From JAFCDQ01 sp964571335 (GTDB lineage Archaea; Nanobdellota; Nanobdellia; Woesearchaeales; ARS49), in contig CAZNAM010000013.1 in the NCBI GenBank assembly GCA_964571335.1, positions 1 to 17,015 of the forward strand: a stretch of 17,015 nucleotides of DNA. The letters run 5' to 3'. Every line of letters starts with the position of its first letter. Position 1 is the first letter of the stretch. This document shows, piece after piece, positions 1 through 6,641 of this stretch. Under the pieces are notes generated by a model. That model was not told the origin of the DNA and ran no database searches. It saw only the letters and a program-made list of their open reading frames with translations. The position numbers were made by a program, and so were the translations under genes.

Positions 1-1
1 A

Positions 2-217
2 CAAATAGTATCTATTGCAAAAAAATTAATGGCAATACATACTGGAGAAAAATTTGTAGTTGTTGGGGAAGACAATACAATAATCTTGAAAAAATTAGAA
101 ATGTCTTCTTTTAAAGGTATTGATAAACTACTCAAAAAAACAAGAGATTTTACTAAAAAGAAAGGAATAAAAACAGCTGATGTGGAAAAAGCAATTAAAC
201 ATGTTCGAAGAAAATGA
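2..217 (+). CDS. vapB: AbrB/MazE-family antitoxin VapB, 5' end cut by the window
   Basis: The reading frame is open from base 2. The residues before the first ATG (base 29) continue the SpoVT/AbrB fold: a stretch ending IAKKL, then a Gly turn, then GEKFVVVG and DNTIILKKLE. I therefore treat that ATG as an internal methionine and the gene as starting upstream of the window. The C-terminal part is a Lys-rich helix of the kind that wraps the partner toxin. The stop TGA overlaps the next gene's ATG (ATGA), the classic antitoxin-toxin arrangement implying translational coupling. By family knowledge it would neutralise the PIN toxin and bind its own promoter, which lies outside the window. Confidence 0.75.
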   Translation, partial: QIVSIAKKLMAIHTGEKFVVVGEDNTIILKKLEMSSFKGIDKLLKKTRDFTKKKGIKTADVEKAIKHVRRK

Positions 218-615
218 GAGTTGTTATTGATACAAATGTGTTTGTCTCTGGAATTTTTTGGGAAGGAAATTTTTGTTCTCAAATTATAGAGAAATGGAAA
301 AATAAAGAATTTGATTTAGTTAGTTCTATGGATATTCTGGAAGAATTTGTTAGAACCTTAAATAACTTCAAGATTCAAATGCCTAATAATATGATAGAAG
401 AATGGAAAAATCTCATAATTGAAAATTCAATTTTGGTTGAGCCTACAATAAAACTTGATGTTATAAAAGATGATCCTGATGATAACAAATTTCTTGAAGC
501 AGGAATTACAGGAAATGCAGGTTATATCATAAGCCAAGATAAACATTTATTGAAATTGAAAGAATATCTAGGAATAAAGATTATTAGTCCTAAAAAAGCT
601 GTTTTATTGTTTTAG
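214..615 (+). CDS. vapC: PIN-domain endoribonuclease toxin, VapC-like (COG1569 type)
   Basis: The 133-residue protein is a complete PIN domain. It starts with VVIDTNVFVSG (Asp6), has the second acid in ILEEF (Glu43/44), and then DPDDNKFLEAG (Asp87-90) and SQDKHLL (Asp109). These supply the acidic residues that bind the metal ions used to cut RNA. Length and motif spacing match the PIN toxins of COG1569. It overlaps the upstream antitoxin by 4 nt and presumably depends on it for translation and inhibition. In this family the targets are usually tRNA or rRNA; the target here cannot be read from sequence. All key acids are present, so it looks active. Confidence 0.85.
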   Translation: MRVVIDTNVFVSGIFWEGNFCSQIIEKWKNKEFDLVSSMDILEEFVRTLNNFKIQMPNNMIEEWKNLIIENSILVEPTIKLDVIKDDPDDNKFLEAGITGNAGYIISQDKHLLKLKEYLGIKIISPKKAVLLF

Positions 616-644
616 TATTTTTCAATTTATTTTTCGCTTTATTA

Positions 645-660
645 GAAAGTTTTATCAAAT
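645..660 (+). promoter_or_regulatory. Putative BRE/TATA promoter of the SLOG-like gene
   Basis: GAAAG followed by TTTATCAAAT, centred about 26 nt upstream of the ATG at 681, gives a near-leaderless mRNA. No Shine-Dalgarno (SD) sequence precedes that ATG. Confidence 0.45.
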
Positions 661-680
661 ATCTTGTTTTTTAATAAAAT

Positions 681-1274
681 ATGAAAGCAGTTATTATTGG
701 TGTTTCTGACAGAAGTTCTCTTTGGAGGCATGGCTCTATAAAAGAAGAAGATTATCAGTCTTTTGTAAAAGAATATGCTCAGTTCTTAACAGATTTTTTT
801 GATGATGTGATTGTAACTCCTGATGATGGTGTTTATACAGATATTGCAATAGAATTTGGAAAATTAAAAGGCAAAAAGCCGATTGCATTTTATCCTGATA
901 AAGATACTTTTTATGGTTATGAGCATTTAGAAGCTAATTTTTCAAATTATGATTTAAGACCAATTGATGGAGATTGGTATAAGCTTAATGCTGATTTGAC
1001 AAAACAAAGTCTGACAGTTATCTGTCTTGGTTTTTCTCCTGGTGTTTTGATTGAAGGTGCTTTTATCAAATATCATCAAAAATATGGTGGAAGAATAGAT
1101 CCTTCTTTGAAGAATATCTTTTGGTTGATTGATGAAAGATGTATTGAGCAGAGATTACCAAAGACTTTTGAAGAGCAGATAAGTAATATTCATTATTATT
1201 CCAATCTCGATGAACTGAAGAAGTTGATAATCAAACAAAGGGAAGTTCTTAAAAAAAAAACAGTTAATTTTTAA
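681..1274 (+). CDS. Putative Rossmann-fold nucleotide-binding protein, SLOG/LOG-like
   Basis: This is a 197-residue soluble protein with no signal peptide. It opens with a beta strand and Ser-rich turn (AVIIGVSDRSS, residues 3-13). A region around VIVTPDDGVYTDIAIEFG (43-60) follows, and then the strand-turn-helix FSPGVLIEGAFI (118-129), near the position of the PGG-x-GT-x-E loop of LOG/DprA-type SLOG domains. The Gly-Gly of that loop is replaced by Ser-Pro-Gly, so ordinary LOG phosphoribohydrolase activity is doubtful. The C-terminus (about 168-185) resembles the short helix that follows the core in this superfamily. The assignment rests on motif resemblance only. It could be a nucleotide sensor or a glycosidase on nucleotides. 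It appears monocistronic. Confidence 0.5.
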   Translation: MKAVIIGVSDRSSLWRHGSIKEEDYQSFVKEYAQFLTDFFDDVIVTPDDGVYTDIAIEFGKLKGKKPIAFYPDKDTFYGYEHLEANFSNYDLRPIDGDWYKLNADLTKQSLTVICLGFSPGVLIEGAFIKYHQKYGGRIDPSLKNIFWLIDERCIEQRLPKTFEEQISNIHYYSNLDELKKLIIKQREVLKKKTVNF

Positions 1275-1308
1275 TACTTTTATTTATCTCATTCTTTTGG
1301 GTGATATT

Positions 1309-1515
1309 ATGGATAAAGAAATTGGAAGAATTAAAAAAAATGAAACCATTGAGATTGTTGTGAAAGTTGATGATTTTGGCGGAAACATTGGAGTTACTAT
1401 AAGAGAATTTGTTAAGAGTGATACTTATACTGGTTTTACAAAACAAGGTACAAGAATTCTTAAAACTCAATGGGATGATTTCAAAAAGATTTTAGAACAA
1501 GTTAATTTTGATTAA
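1309..1515 (+). CDS. PC4/Sub1-like single-stranded DNA-binding protein
   Basis: The 68-residue product has the PC4 layout. An N-terminal strand, IGRIKKNETIEIVV, is followed by a Gly turn and VTIREFV, then YTGFTKQGTRILKTQWDDFKKIL. That last part corresponds to the 'pTkkGisL..eqW..L' core of PC4 (p15) proteins. PC4 proteins bind melted DNA and act in transcription and repair; archaeal members are known. I choose ATG 1309 over an upstream TTG at 1297 because GGTGAT (1300-1305), matching the 16S anti-SD, lies 3 nt before it. The 3' end overlaps the 3' end of ileS on the other strand by 14 bp. Confidence 0.6.
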   Translation: MDKEIGRIKKNETIEIVVKVDDFGGNIGVTIREFVKSDTYTGFTKQGTRILKTQWDDFKKILEQVNFD

Positions 1516-4441
1516 AAAATATTTTTATTTCTTTTTCTTTTATTTTTTCTTCTGAACTATGTTCATATTTTTCAGAAGTATCTTCACAAGAAACATCCAA
1601 AACATTTGCACCGACTTTTTCTTTTATGTTTTCAGCCCATTTTGTAAGCATTTTCTTAAGTGAAGAATCTGTTTTCAAAAATAATTTGATCCTATCCTGT
1701 TTTTGTAATCCTGATTTTTTTCTTAATGCTTGTATTCTTCTTGTTATTTCTCTGTAATATCCTTCTGCAAGAAGTTCATCATTCATCTCTGTGTTTATCT
1801 GTATTGTTCCATGCTTAAATTCAATATCAACATATTTTTTACCTTTTCCACTTTCAAGATTAACTTCTTTCACATTTGTCATTCTTTTAATTATTTCATT
1901 TAATTCTTCAACAGCTTTTTTCACATCTTCTTTATCAGAAACTATTCTTATTTCTTTTATTGGCCAACGCAAACTAATCTTAACCTTCTCCCTGCCAGCC
2001 AAAGTGGTCTGTATTATGTTTGCAATAACACTAAATTGTTCTTCTAATTCTTCATTTATCCATTTTTCTTCTGCTTTTGGCCAGCCACAAAGATGTACTG
2101 ATTCTTCTTTCAAGTTTAATTCTTGTTTTAATGTCTGCCATATTTGTTCTGTTATGAATGGTGTTATTGGGGACATTAGTTTTAAGCATTCAATGTATGT
2201 TTTTGTTATTGTGTAAAGGATTCTTTTTTTCTCAGCATTATTTCCTGTTGAAGATGTTTCTCTTGTCATTTGTATATAATCTCTGCTTAAGGATAAGTAT
2301 AATTCTTCTGCAATTTTTGGTGTTTCATTTACAAAATAATTATCATATTTGTCTGTCATTGATTTTATTGTCTTGTTTAATTTTGAGAATATGAATTTTT
2401 CTTCATGTCCAAAATTTTCTTCTATTTTTTCAATATCAAACTTTAAAGGATTTCCAAGTTCTTTTATCATCCCTAAAATTAAATTTTGAAGATTCCAAAA
2501 CACTGTTAAATTCTTCATTTTTAATTTACAGTCTGCTTGATTATAATTTAAATCCAAACCAGGGTCTGCTCCGCTTATTGTATAATATCTTAATGTATCA
2601 GATCCATAATTGTCTATGACTTCTGCTGGAAGAATATAATTCTGTAATGATTTAGACATTTTTCTTCCTTGTGCATCGTTGATAAATCCATGCATGTATA
2701 CTGCTTTGTAGCTTGGTTTTTTTATTGCAATCATTGATGCTACAAATAATAGGTTAAACCATCCTCTTATTTGGTCTTTTCCTTCTAGTATGAAGTCTGC
2801 TGGCCAGAATTCTTTAAACCAATCTTCTCTTGCAGGATAATCAAGACATGCCCAGGATGAAACTCCTGCATCTACCCATACATCAAGGATATCTGGAATT
2901 CTTTTCATCTCTTGTCCGCATTCACATTTTAATTTTATTTTGTCAATTTCAGGAATATGTAAGTCTGCTGGTGCTTTTTGTTTGCTTTTTTCTTCTAATT
3001 CTTTTACAGAGCCAATCACTTCATATTTCTTGCATTTCTTGCATCTCCATATTGGTGCAGGACATCCCCAGTATCTTTGTCTTGTAACTCCATTATCTCT
3101 TAAGTTTTCTAACCAAGAATCAAATTGTTTCTCTCCAGCCCAATCAGGCACCCATTTTATTTTTTTGTTCAGTTCTCTCATTTTTTCTTTCAAATCTTCT
3201 ATTTTGAAGAACCATTGTTTTGTTGTTCTGAATATTACTGGGCTTTTGCATCTCCAGCAGTGTGCGTATTCATGCTCTACTGGATTTGATGCTACAAGAA
3301 TTCCTTTTTCATCAAAGTATTCTATGAATTTTTTATCATCTTTTTTTGCAGTCCATCCTGAAAATATTTTCATTTCTTCAGGAAATACTCCGTCTTCTTT
3401 CAGATTGTTGAATGGGAGTATTTTATTTTCATATCCTACTTCATAATCTTCTGGTCCGCATCCTGGTGCACAATGCACTAATCCTGATCCTGATGTTGCA
3501 TCTACATATTTATCACTTAAAATAATTGTAAACGCATTTAGTGATTTCTTTTTTATTTTGTCATAAACTTCTTTCAATTCAGAATATAATGGCTGTTCAT
3601 ATTCAAATCCTTTAAGCTTTTCTCCTTTTATTGTTTCAATTACTTTGTATTTTTTTTCAGCAACTCCTTGTAAGAATAATCCTGCTAATTTTCCTGCTAT
3701 TATCCATGTTTCTCCTTCAACATCTACTTTCACGTATTCTTCATCAGGATTTACCATTACTGCAAGATTGAAAGGTATTGTCCAGGGAGTTGTTGTCCAA
3801 ATTATTAAGTATTCATTTTTTTTATTTTTTAGTTTGAATTTTAAGAATATTGATTCATCTTTTATTGTTTTATACTCAAGTTCATGTTTGGCTAATGCTG
3901 TTCCACACTTTGCACACCAATGCATTGTTTTTTCTCCTTCATAAAGTCTTTTGTTTTCATGTGCTTTTTTGATTAGCCACCATTCACTTTCTATGTAAGA
4001 ATTATCTAATGTCATATATGGTCTTTCAAATCCCATCCAGATTCCTATCTTTTTGAAGTCTTCAACCATTATGTCTTTGTTTTCAACACACAATTTTTTG
4101 CATTCATCTATGAATTTCTTTACTCCAAATGTGGGGATTTCATCTTTATTTTTGATTCCAAATTTTTTTTGTACTGCATGTGCTGTTGGCAGTCCATGAG
4201 TATCAAATCCTGCTCTGTCCCATACATTAAATCCTTGCATTCTTTTATATCTTAATAAAGAATCTCGCAATGATTTTCCCCATGCAGTTCCTAAATGTAC
4301 TTTTCCAGAAGTATATGGTGGTCCATCTAAATAATAGTATTTTTTTCCTTTCTGGGTTTTTTCTTTAGCTTTTTCATATGTTTTGTTCTCTTCCCAGAAT
4401 TGTAGCACACTTGGTTCTACTGTTTTAGGATCATATCTCAT
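1502..4441 (-). CDS. ileS: Isoleucyl-tRNA synthetase
   Basis: This class I synthetase charges tRNA-Ile. At 979 residues it has the usual length. The ATP-binding HIGH element is HLGT (residues 49-52) in PPYTSGKVHLGTA, and the second signature is KMSKS (594-598). The CP1 editing domain is present: WTTTPWTIPFN, and GSGLVHCAPGCGPEDYEVG with the Asp that anchors mischarged tRNA in editing. CWRC and later Cys pairs suggest zinc binding. The C-terminal third is the anticodon-binding domain. I start at the second Met of the open frame (4441) rather than 4459. The TATA box at 4466-4475 is only about 12 nt from 4459, and its expected start site near 4445 would make 4441 the first usable ATG. An oddity is GLPTA where GLPIE is usual near the active site. 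Confidence 0.95.
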   Translation of the reverse strand: MRYDPKTVEPSVLQFWEENKTYEKAKEKTQKGKKYYYLDGPPYTSGKVHLGTAWGKSLRDSLLRYKRMQGFNVWDRAGFDTHGLPTAHAVQKKFGIKNKDEIPTFGVKKFIDECKKLCVENKDIMVEDFKKIGIWMGFERPYMTLDNSYIESEWWLIKKAHENKRLYEGEKTMHWCAKCGTALAKHELEYKTIKDESIFLKFKLKNKKNEYLIIWTTTPWTIPFNLAVMVNPDEEYVKVDVEGETWIIAGKLAGLFLQGVAEKKYKVIETIKGEKLKGFEYEQPLYSELKEVYDKIKKKSLNAFTIILSDKYVDATSGSGLVHCAPGCGPEDYEVGYENKILPFNNLKEDGVFPEEMKIFSGWTAKKDDKKFIEYFDEKGILVASNPVEHEYAHCWRCKSPVIFRTTKQWFFKIEDLKEKMRELNKKIKWVPDWAGEKQFDSWLENLRDNGVTRQRYWGCPAPIWRCKKCKKYEVIGSVKELEEKSKQKAPADLHIPEIDKIKLKCECGQEMKRIPDILDVWVDAGVSSWACLDYPAREDWFKEFWPADFILEGKDQIRGWFNLLFVASMIAIKKPSYKAVYMHGFINDAQGRKMSKSLQNYILPAEVIDNYGSDTLRYYTISGADPGLDLNYNQADCKLKMKNLTVFWNLQNLILGMIKELGNPLKFDIEKIEENFGHEEKFIFSKLNKTIKSMTDKYDNYFVNETPKIAEELYLSLSRDYIQMTRETSSTGNNAEKKRILYTITKTYIECLKLMSPITPFITEQIWQTLKQELNLKEESVHLCGWPKAEEKWINEELEEQFSVIANIIQTTLAGREKVKISLRWPIKEIRIVSDKEDVKKAVEELNEIIKRMTNVKEVNLESGKGKKYVDIEFKHGTIQINTEMNDELLAEGYYREITRRIQALRKKSGLQKQDRIKLFLKTDSSLKKMLTKWAENIKEKVGANVLDVSCEDTSEKYEHSSEEKIKEKEIKIFFNQN

Positions 4442-4465
4442 AATTCTTCTGAAAAACAAAGACTA

Positions 4466-4475
4466 TTTTAAAAAT
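4466..4475 (-). promoter_or_regulatory. TATA box of ileS
   Basis: On the minus strand this reads ATTTTTAAAA, centred about 30 nt upstream of ATG 4441. It faces away from the proS promoter and decides the ileS start codon. Confidence 0.6.
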
Positions 4476-4531
4476 GTTATTGTATAATTTTAAGCTGTTT
4501 TTTGTTATTTTATACTTATCTCATGGTAATC

Positions 4532-4540
4532 TTTTTAAAA
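4532..4540 (+). promoter_or_regulatory. TATA box of proS
   Basis: TTTTTAAAA is centred about 26 nt upstream of the proS ATG at 4563. Transcription should therefore begin at or next to the start codon (leaderless mRNA). There is no SD sequence before that ATG. Confidence 0.6.
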
Positions 4541-4562
4541 CAAAGCTAATTAAATTGGTTTT

Positions 4563-6011
4563 ATGGCTGATAAACCAGTTAATAAGGGATTAACTGTTAA
4601 AAAGGAAGAAGATCTTTCTAAGTGGTATACAGAGGTTATCCAAAAAGCAGATTTAATGGATTATACTGACGTATCTGGTTGTATAGTTTTCAAGCCTTAT
4701 TCTTATGCTATGTGGGAAGTTATTCAAAGATATGTTGATGACAGATTCAAGAAAATTGGTATTAAGAATGTTTATTTTCCTTTATTTATTCCTGAAAAAA
4801 ATTTTAACAAAGAAAAAGAGCATTTTAAAGGTTTTTCTCCGGAAGTTGCATGGGTAACTCAAGCAGGCAATACTGATTTGCAGGAAAGACTTGCTATAAG
4901 ACCAACTTCTGAAACAATCATGTATCCTTCTTTTTCAAAATGGATTAGTTCTTGGAGAGATTTGCCTTTAAGAACAAATCAATGGTGTAATGTTGTTAGA
5001 TGGGAATTTAAGAATCCTATTCCTTTTATGAGGACAAGAGAGTTTTTGTGGAATGAAGGGCATACTGTTTTTGCTTCTAAAGAAGAAGCTGAAGCAGAGA
5101 AAGATCAAATTATTGGCATTTATCTTGATGCAATGAAAAATCTAATGGCTATTTATGGTTCTCCAGGAATGAAATCTGAAAAAGAAAAATTTGCAGGAGC
5201 AGTTTATACTTGTTCAATTGAAAGTTTTTTACAGACAGGAAAAGCTATTCAGGGACCAGATTTTCATCATGATGGCCAAAATTTTGCTAAGGCGTATGAT
5301 ATTAAATTTCAGGATAAAGATGGAAAAACTCAATATGCTTGGCAAAATACTTGGGGTTTCACAACAAGAATGCTGGGCGTTATGTTTATGATGCATGGTG
5401 ATGATAAAGGATTGATAATTCCTCCAAATATTGCTCCAACTCAATTAATGATTGTTCCTATTTTTAAAGAAGATAATAAAGATGAAATTATAAAAAAAGC
5501 TGAAGAGATTAAGAAAAAATTATCTAAGTTCAGAGTTGATGTTGATGTCAGAGAAGAATATACTCCTGGATGGAAATTTAATGAATGGGAACTTAAAGGA
5601 ATTCCTTTAAGACTTGAACTTGGTCCTAAAGATATTGAAAAAGAGCAGGTTGTTTTTGTTAGAAGAGATTCTGGTGAAAAGATTCCTGTTAAATTTGCTG
5701 ATGTAGTTAAACAAGCAGATTTGGTTTTGAAAGACATTCATGCTAATTTATACAAAAAATCAGAAAAAATTTTCAAAGATGCTGTTGTTGAAGTTAGCTC
5801 TTTTGATGATTTGAAAGAAGTTATTGCAAATAAAAAAATGGCTATTGCTCCTTTCTGTAATAATCCTGATTGTGAGGATTTGATTAAAGAACATTCAGGC
5901 GGAGCTTCAACTAGAAATATTCCTTTTAATAAAAAAGTTAAGAAAGGCACAAAATGTATTTATTGTGACAAGGAAGCAAAAGTTATGGCTTATATAGCTA
6001 AAAGTTATTGA
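4563..6011 (+). CDS. proS: Prolyl-tRNA synthetase, archaeal/eukaryotic type
   Basis: This class II synthetase (482 residues) charges tRNA-Pro. Motif 1 lies around 38-78, RPTSE at 113-117, motif 2 at 145-168 (VVRWEFKNPIPFMRTREFLWNEGHT region), and motif 3 at 269-289 (GVMFMMHGDDKGL). The anticodon-binding domain follows, then a C-terminal zinc domain with Cys432, Cys437, Cys465 and Cys468, ending in the YIAKSY tail typical of the archaeal/eukaryotic form. The proline-site loop, usually TSHxLGQNF, reads DFHHDGQNF (233-241): His and GQNF are kept but Thr-Ser is changed. The bacterial editing insertion is absent, as expected for this type. The cognate tRNA-Pro gene lies 265 nt downstream with one tiny gene between. 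Confidence 0.95.
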   Translation: MADKPVNKGLTVKKEEDLSKWYTEVIQKADLMDYTDVSGCIVFKPYSYAMWEVIQRYVDDRFKKIGIKNVYFPLFIPEKNFNKEKEHFKGFSPEVAWVTQAGNTDLQERLAIRPTSETIMYPSFSKWISSWRDLPLRTNQWCNVVRWEFKNPIPFMRTREFLWNEGHTVFASKEEAEAEKDQIIGIYLDAMKNLMAIYGSPGMKSEKEKFAGAVYTCSIESFLQTGKAIQGPDFHHDGQNFAKAYDIKFQDKDGKTQYAWQNTWGFTTRMLGVMFMMHGDDKGLIIPPNIAPTQLMIVPIFKEDNKDEIIKKAEEIKKKLSKFRVDVDVREEYTPGWKFNEWELKGIPLRLELGPKDIEKEQVVFVRRDSGEKIPVKFADVVKQADLVLKDIHANLYKKSEKIFKDAVVEVSSFDDLKEVIANKKMAIAPFCNNPDCEDLIKEHSGGASTRNIPFNKKVKKGTKCIYCDKEAKVMAYIAKSY

Positions 6012-6013
6012 AT

Positions 6014-6019
6014 GGAGGA
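6014..6019 (+). promoter_or_regulatory. Shine-Dalgarno of the DUF5679 gene
   Basis: GGAGGA begins 3 nt after the proS stop and ends 7 nt before the ATG at 6027. It complements the CCUCC of this genome's own 16S 3' end, so the small gene is probably translated from the proS message. Confidence 0.6.
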
Positions 6020-6026
6020 AATTAAA

Positions 6027-6173
6027 ATGGTAGAAGGATATTGTATGAAGTGCAAACAAAAAAGAAAGATGAAAGATGCTAAAGCTGCAAAAATGGCTAA
6101 TGGAAGAGATTGTGTTAAAGGTGTATGTCCTGAATGCGATACAAAGATGTTTAAGATTGGCAAGATGAATTAA
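6027..6173 (+). CDS. DUF5679 mini zinc-ribbon protein (48 aa)
   Basis: The product has two Cys pairs, CMKC (Cys6, Cys9) and CPEC (Cys34, Cys37). A basic stretch (KQKRKMKDAK) and a NGR turn lie between them, and it ends TKMFKIGKMN. This is the pattern of the DUF5679 family of small archaeal and CPR proteins, which resembles ribosomal-type zinc ribbons. Its function is unknown; the basic surface suggests nucleic-acid or ribosome binding, which is inference. It lies 15 nt after proS behind a strong SD and is likely cotranscribed with it. It is followed by a long T tract. Confidence 0.8.
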   Translation: MVEGYCMKCKQKRKMKDAKAAKMANGRDCVKGVCPECDTKMFKIGKMN

Positions 6174-6208
6174 TTTCTTTCATTATTTTTTTTCTTTTTT
6201 GATTTTCT
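6174..6208 (+). terminator. T-rich terminator after proS-DUF5679
   Basis: Directly after the stop there is a nearly pure T/C run, including eight consecutive T. This is the U-rich signal at which archaeal RNA polymerase and FttA end transcripts. Confidence 0.5.
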
Positions 6209-6228
6209 AAAATATAATATTTTACTCC

Positions 6229-6243
6229 AAAAGTTTTTTAAAT
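6229..6243 (+). promoter_or_regulatory. Promoter of tRNA-Pro
   Basis: AAAAGTTTTTTAAATC (BRE-like A run plus TATA) is centred about 40 nt upstream of the tRNA. This implies a short 5' leader of roughly 10-15 nt to be removed by RNase P. Confidence 0.5.
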
Positions 6244-6276
6244 CAAATAAAAACAATATTCTATTAATGCACTTAT

Positions 6277-6350
6277 GGGGCTGTGTGTTAGCTTGGCTAT
6301 GCTACGAGCCTTGGGAGCTTGTGACCCCGGTTCGAATCCGGGCAGTCCCA
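6277..6350 (+). tRNA. tRNA-Pro (anticodon TGG)
   Basis: The acceptor stem is GGGGCTG (6277-6283) with CAGTCCC (6343-6349), including one G-U pair, followed by discriminator A6350. The anticodon stem is CGAGC/GCTTG around the loop CTTGGGA, with TGG at 6312-6314. The variable loop is TGAC, and the T-arm CCCGG-TTCGAAT-CCGGG is perfect. CCA is not encoded, and there is no intron. The D-arm is odd: keeping the conserved A14, purine 15, G18G19 and A21 leaves only two of four D-stem pairs. A non-standard TAGC/GCTA pairing is possible instead. proS lies just upstream. Confidence 0.93.
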
Positions 6351-6398
6351 TTTTTTTATTCTTACTTTTTGATTTTTTTTACTTCTTTTTTTATCAGT

Positions 6399-6454
6399 CA
6401 CCTTTAGGTGGCTTTACCTGGCTTGCCAGGTGGGAAGCTGGGCAGTCCCAGTTT
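6399..6454 (+). ncRNA. Candidate structured RNA: three tandem hairpins in a T-rich spacer
   Basis: Three adjacent perfect hairpins stand out from the T-rich surroundings. They are CACC-TTTA-GGTG (6399-6410), ACCTGG-CTTG-CCAGGT (6416-6431) and CTGGG-CAGT-CCCAG (6438-6451). The last extends outward by three pairs to 6435/6454 and runs straight into T-rich DNA. All loops have four bases. The third hairpin contains GGGCAGTCCCA, identical to the last 11 nt of tRNA-Pro and exactly 100 nt downstream. No promoter is obvious directly upstream, so it may be the processed 3' trailer of the tRNA transcript, a structured terminator, or a small RNA. No family was recognised. Confidence 0.4.
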
Positions 6455-6570
6455 TCTTTTCTTTTGATTTTTTTCTTTTTTCATTTCTTTTTTTTCTTTT
6501 TGTTTTTGTTTTTGTTTTTTCTTTCTTTTTTATGTTATTTTTTCATCAAAAAATATCTCAACACCAAAAC

Positions 6571-6580
6571 ATTTAAATAT
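6571..6580 (+). promoter_or_regulatory. TATA box of the psmB-fttA unit
   Basis: ATTTAAATAT is preceded by an A/C-rich BRE-like stretch. It should start transcription near 6600, giving a leader of about 40 nt that carries the SD GAGGAGAT (6630-6637), 4 nt before the psmB ATG. Confidence 0.55.
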
Positions 6581-6641
6581 CACCTCTTGAATATATGCTA
6601 TTATTAACACATTATAAACAAAAATTCTCGAGGAGATATTA

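Larger units (their letters stand above)
6351..6641. other. T-rich non-coding stretch between tRNA-Pro and psmB
   Basis: There is no credible gene here. The plus strand is mostly T with some C and holds several runs of 6-9 T. It serves at least as the tRNA-Pro terminator. Embedded in it are the three-hairpin element (6399-6454) and, at its end, the psmB promoter and ribosome binding site. The open frame crossing it begins next to the tRNA and would give a Phe/Leu low-complexity peptide, so I do not call it. Confidence 0.7.

Noticed and set aside
6340..6450. att site pair of an integrated element at tRNA-Pro
   Set aside because: Only 11 identical bases lie 100 nt apart, with no integrase or cargo between. 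It is kept as a repeat, not called as an att site.
6275..6607. 110-codon open frame over tRNA-Pro and the T-rich spacer
   Set aside because: It begins next to the tRNA, translates through it, and then becomes Phe/Leu low complexity from T runs. No SD or promoter fits.
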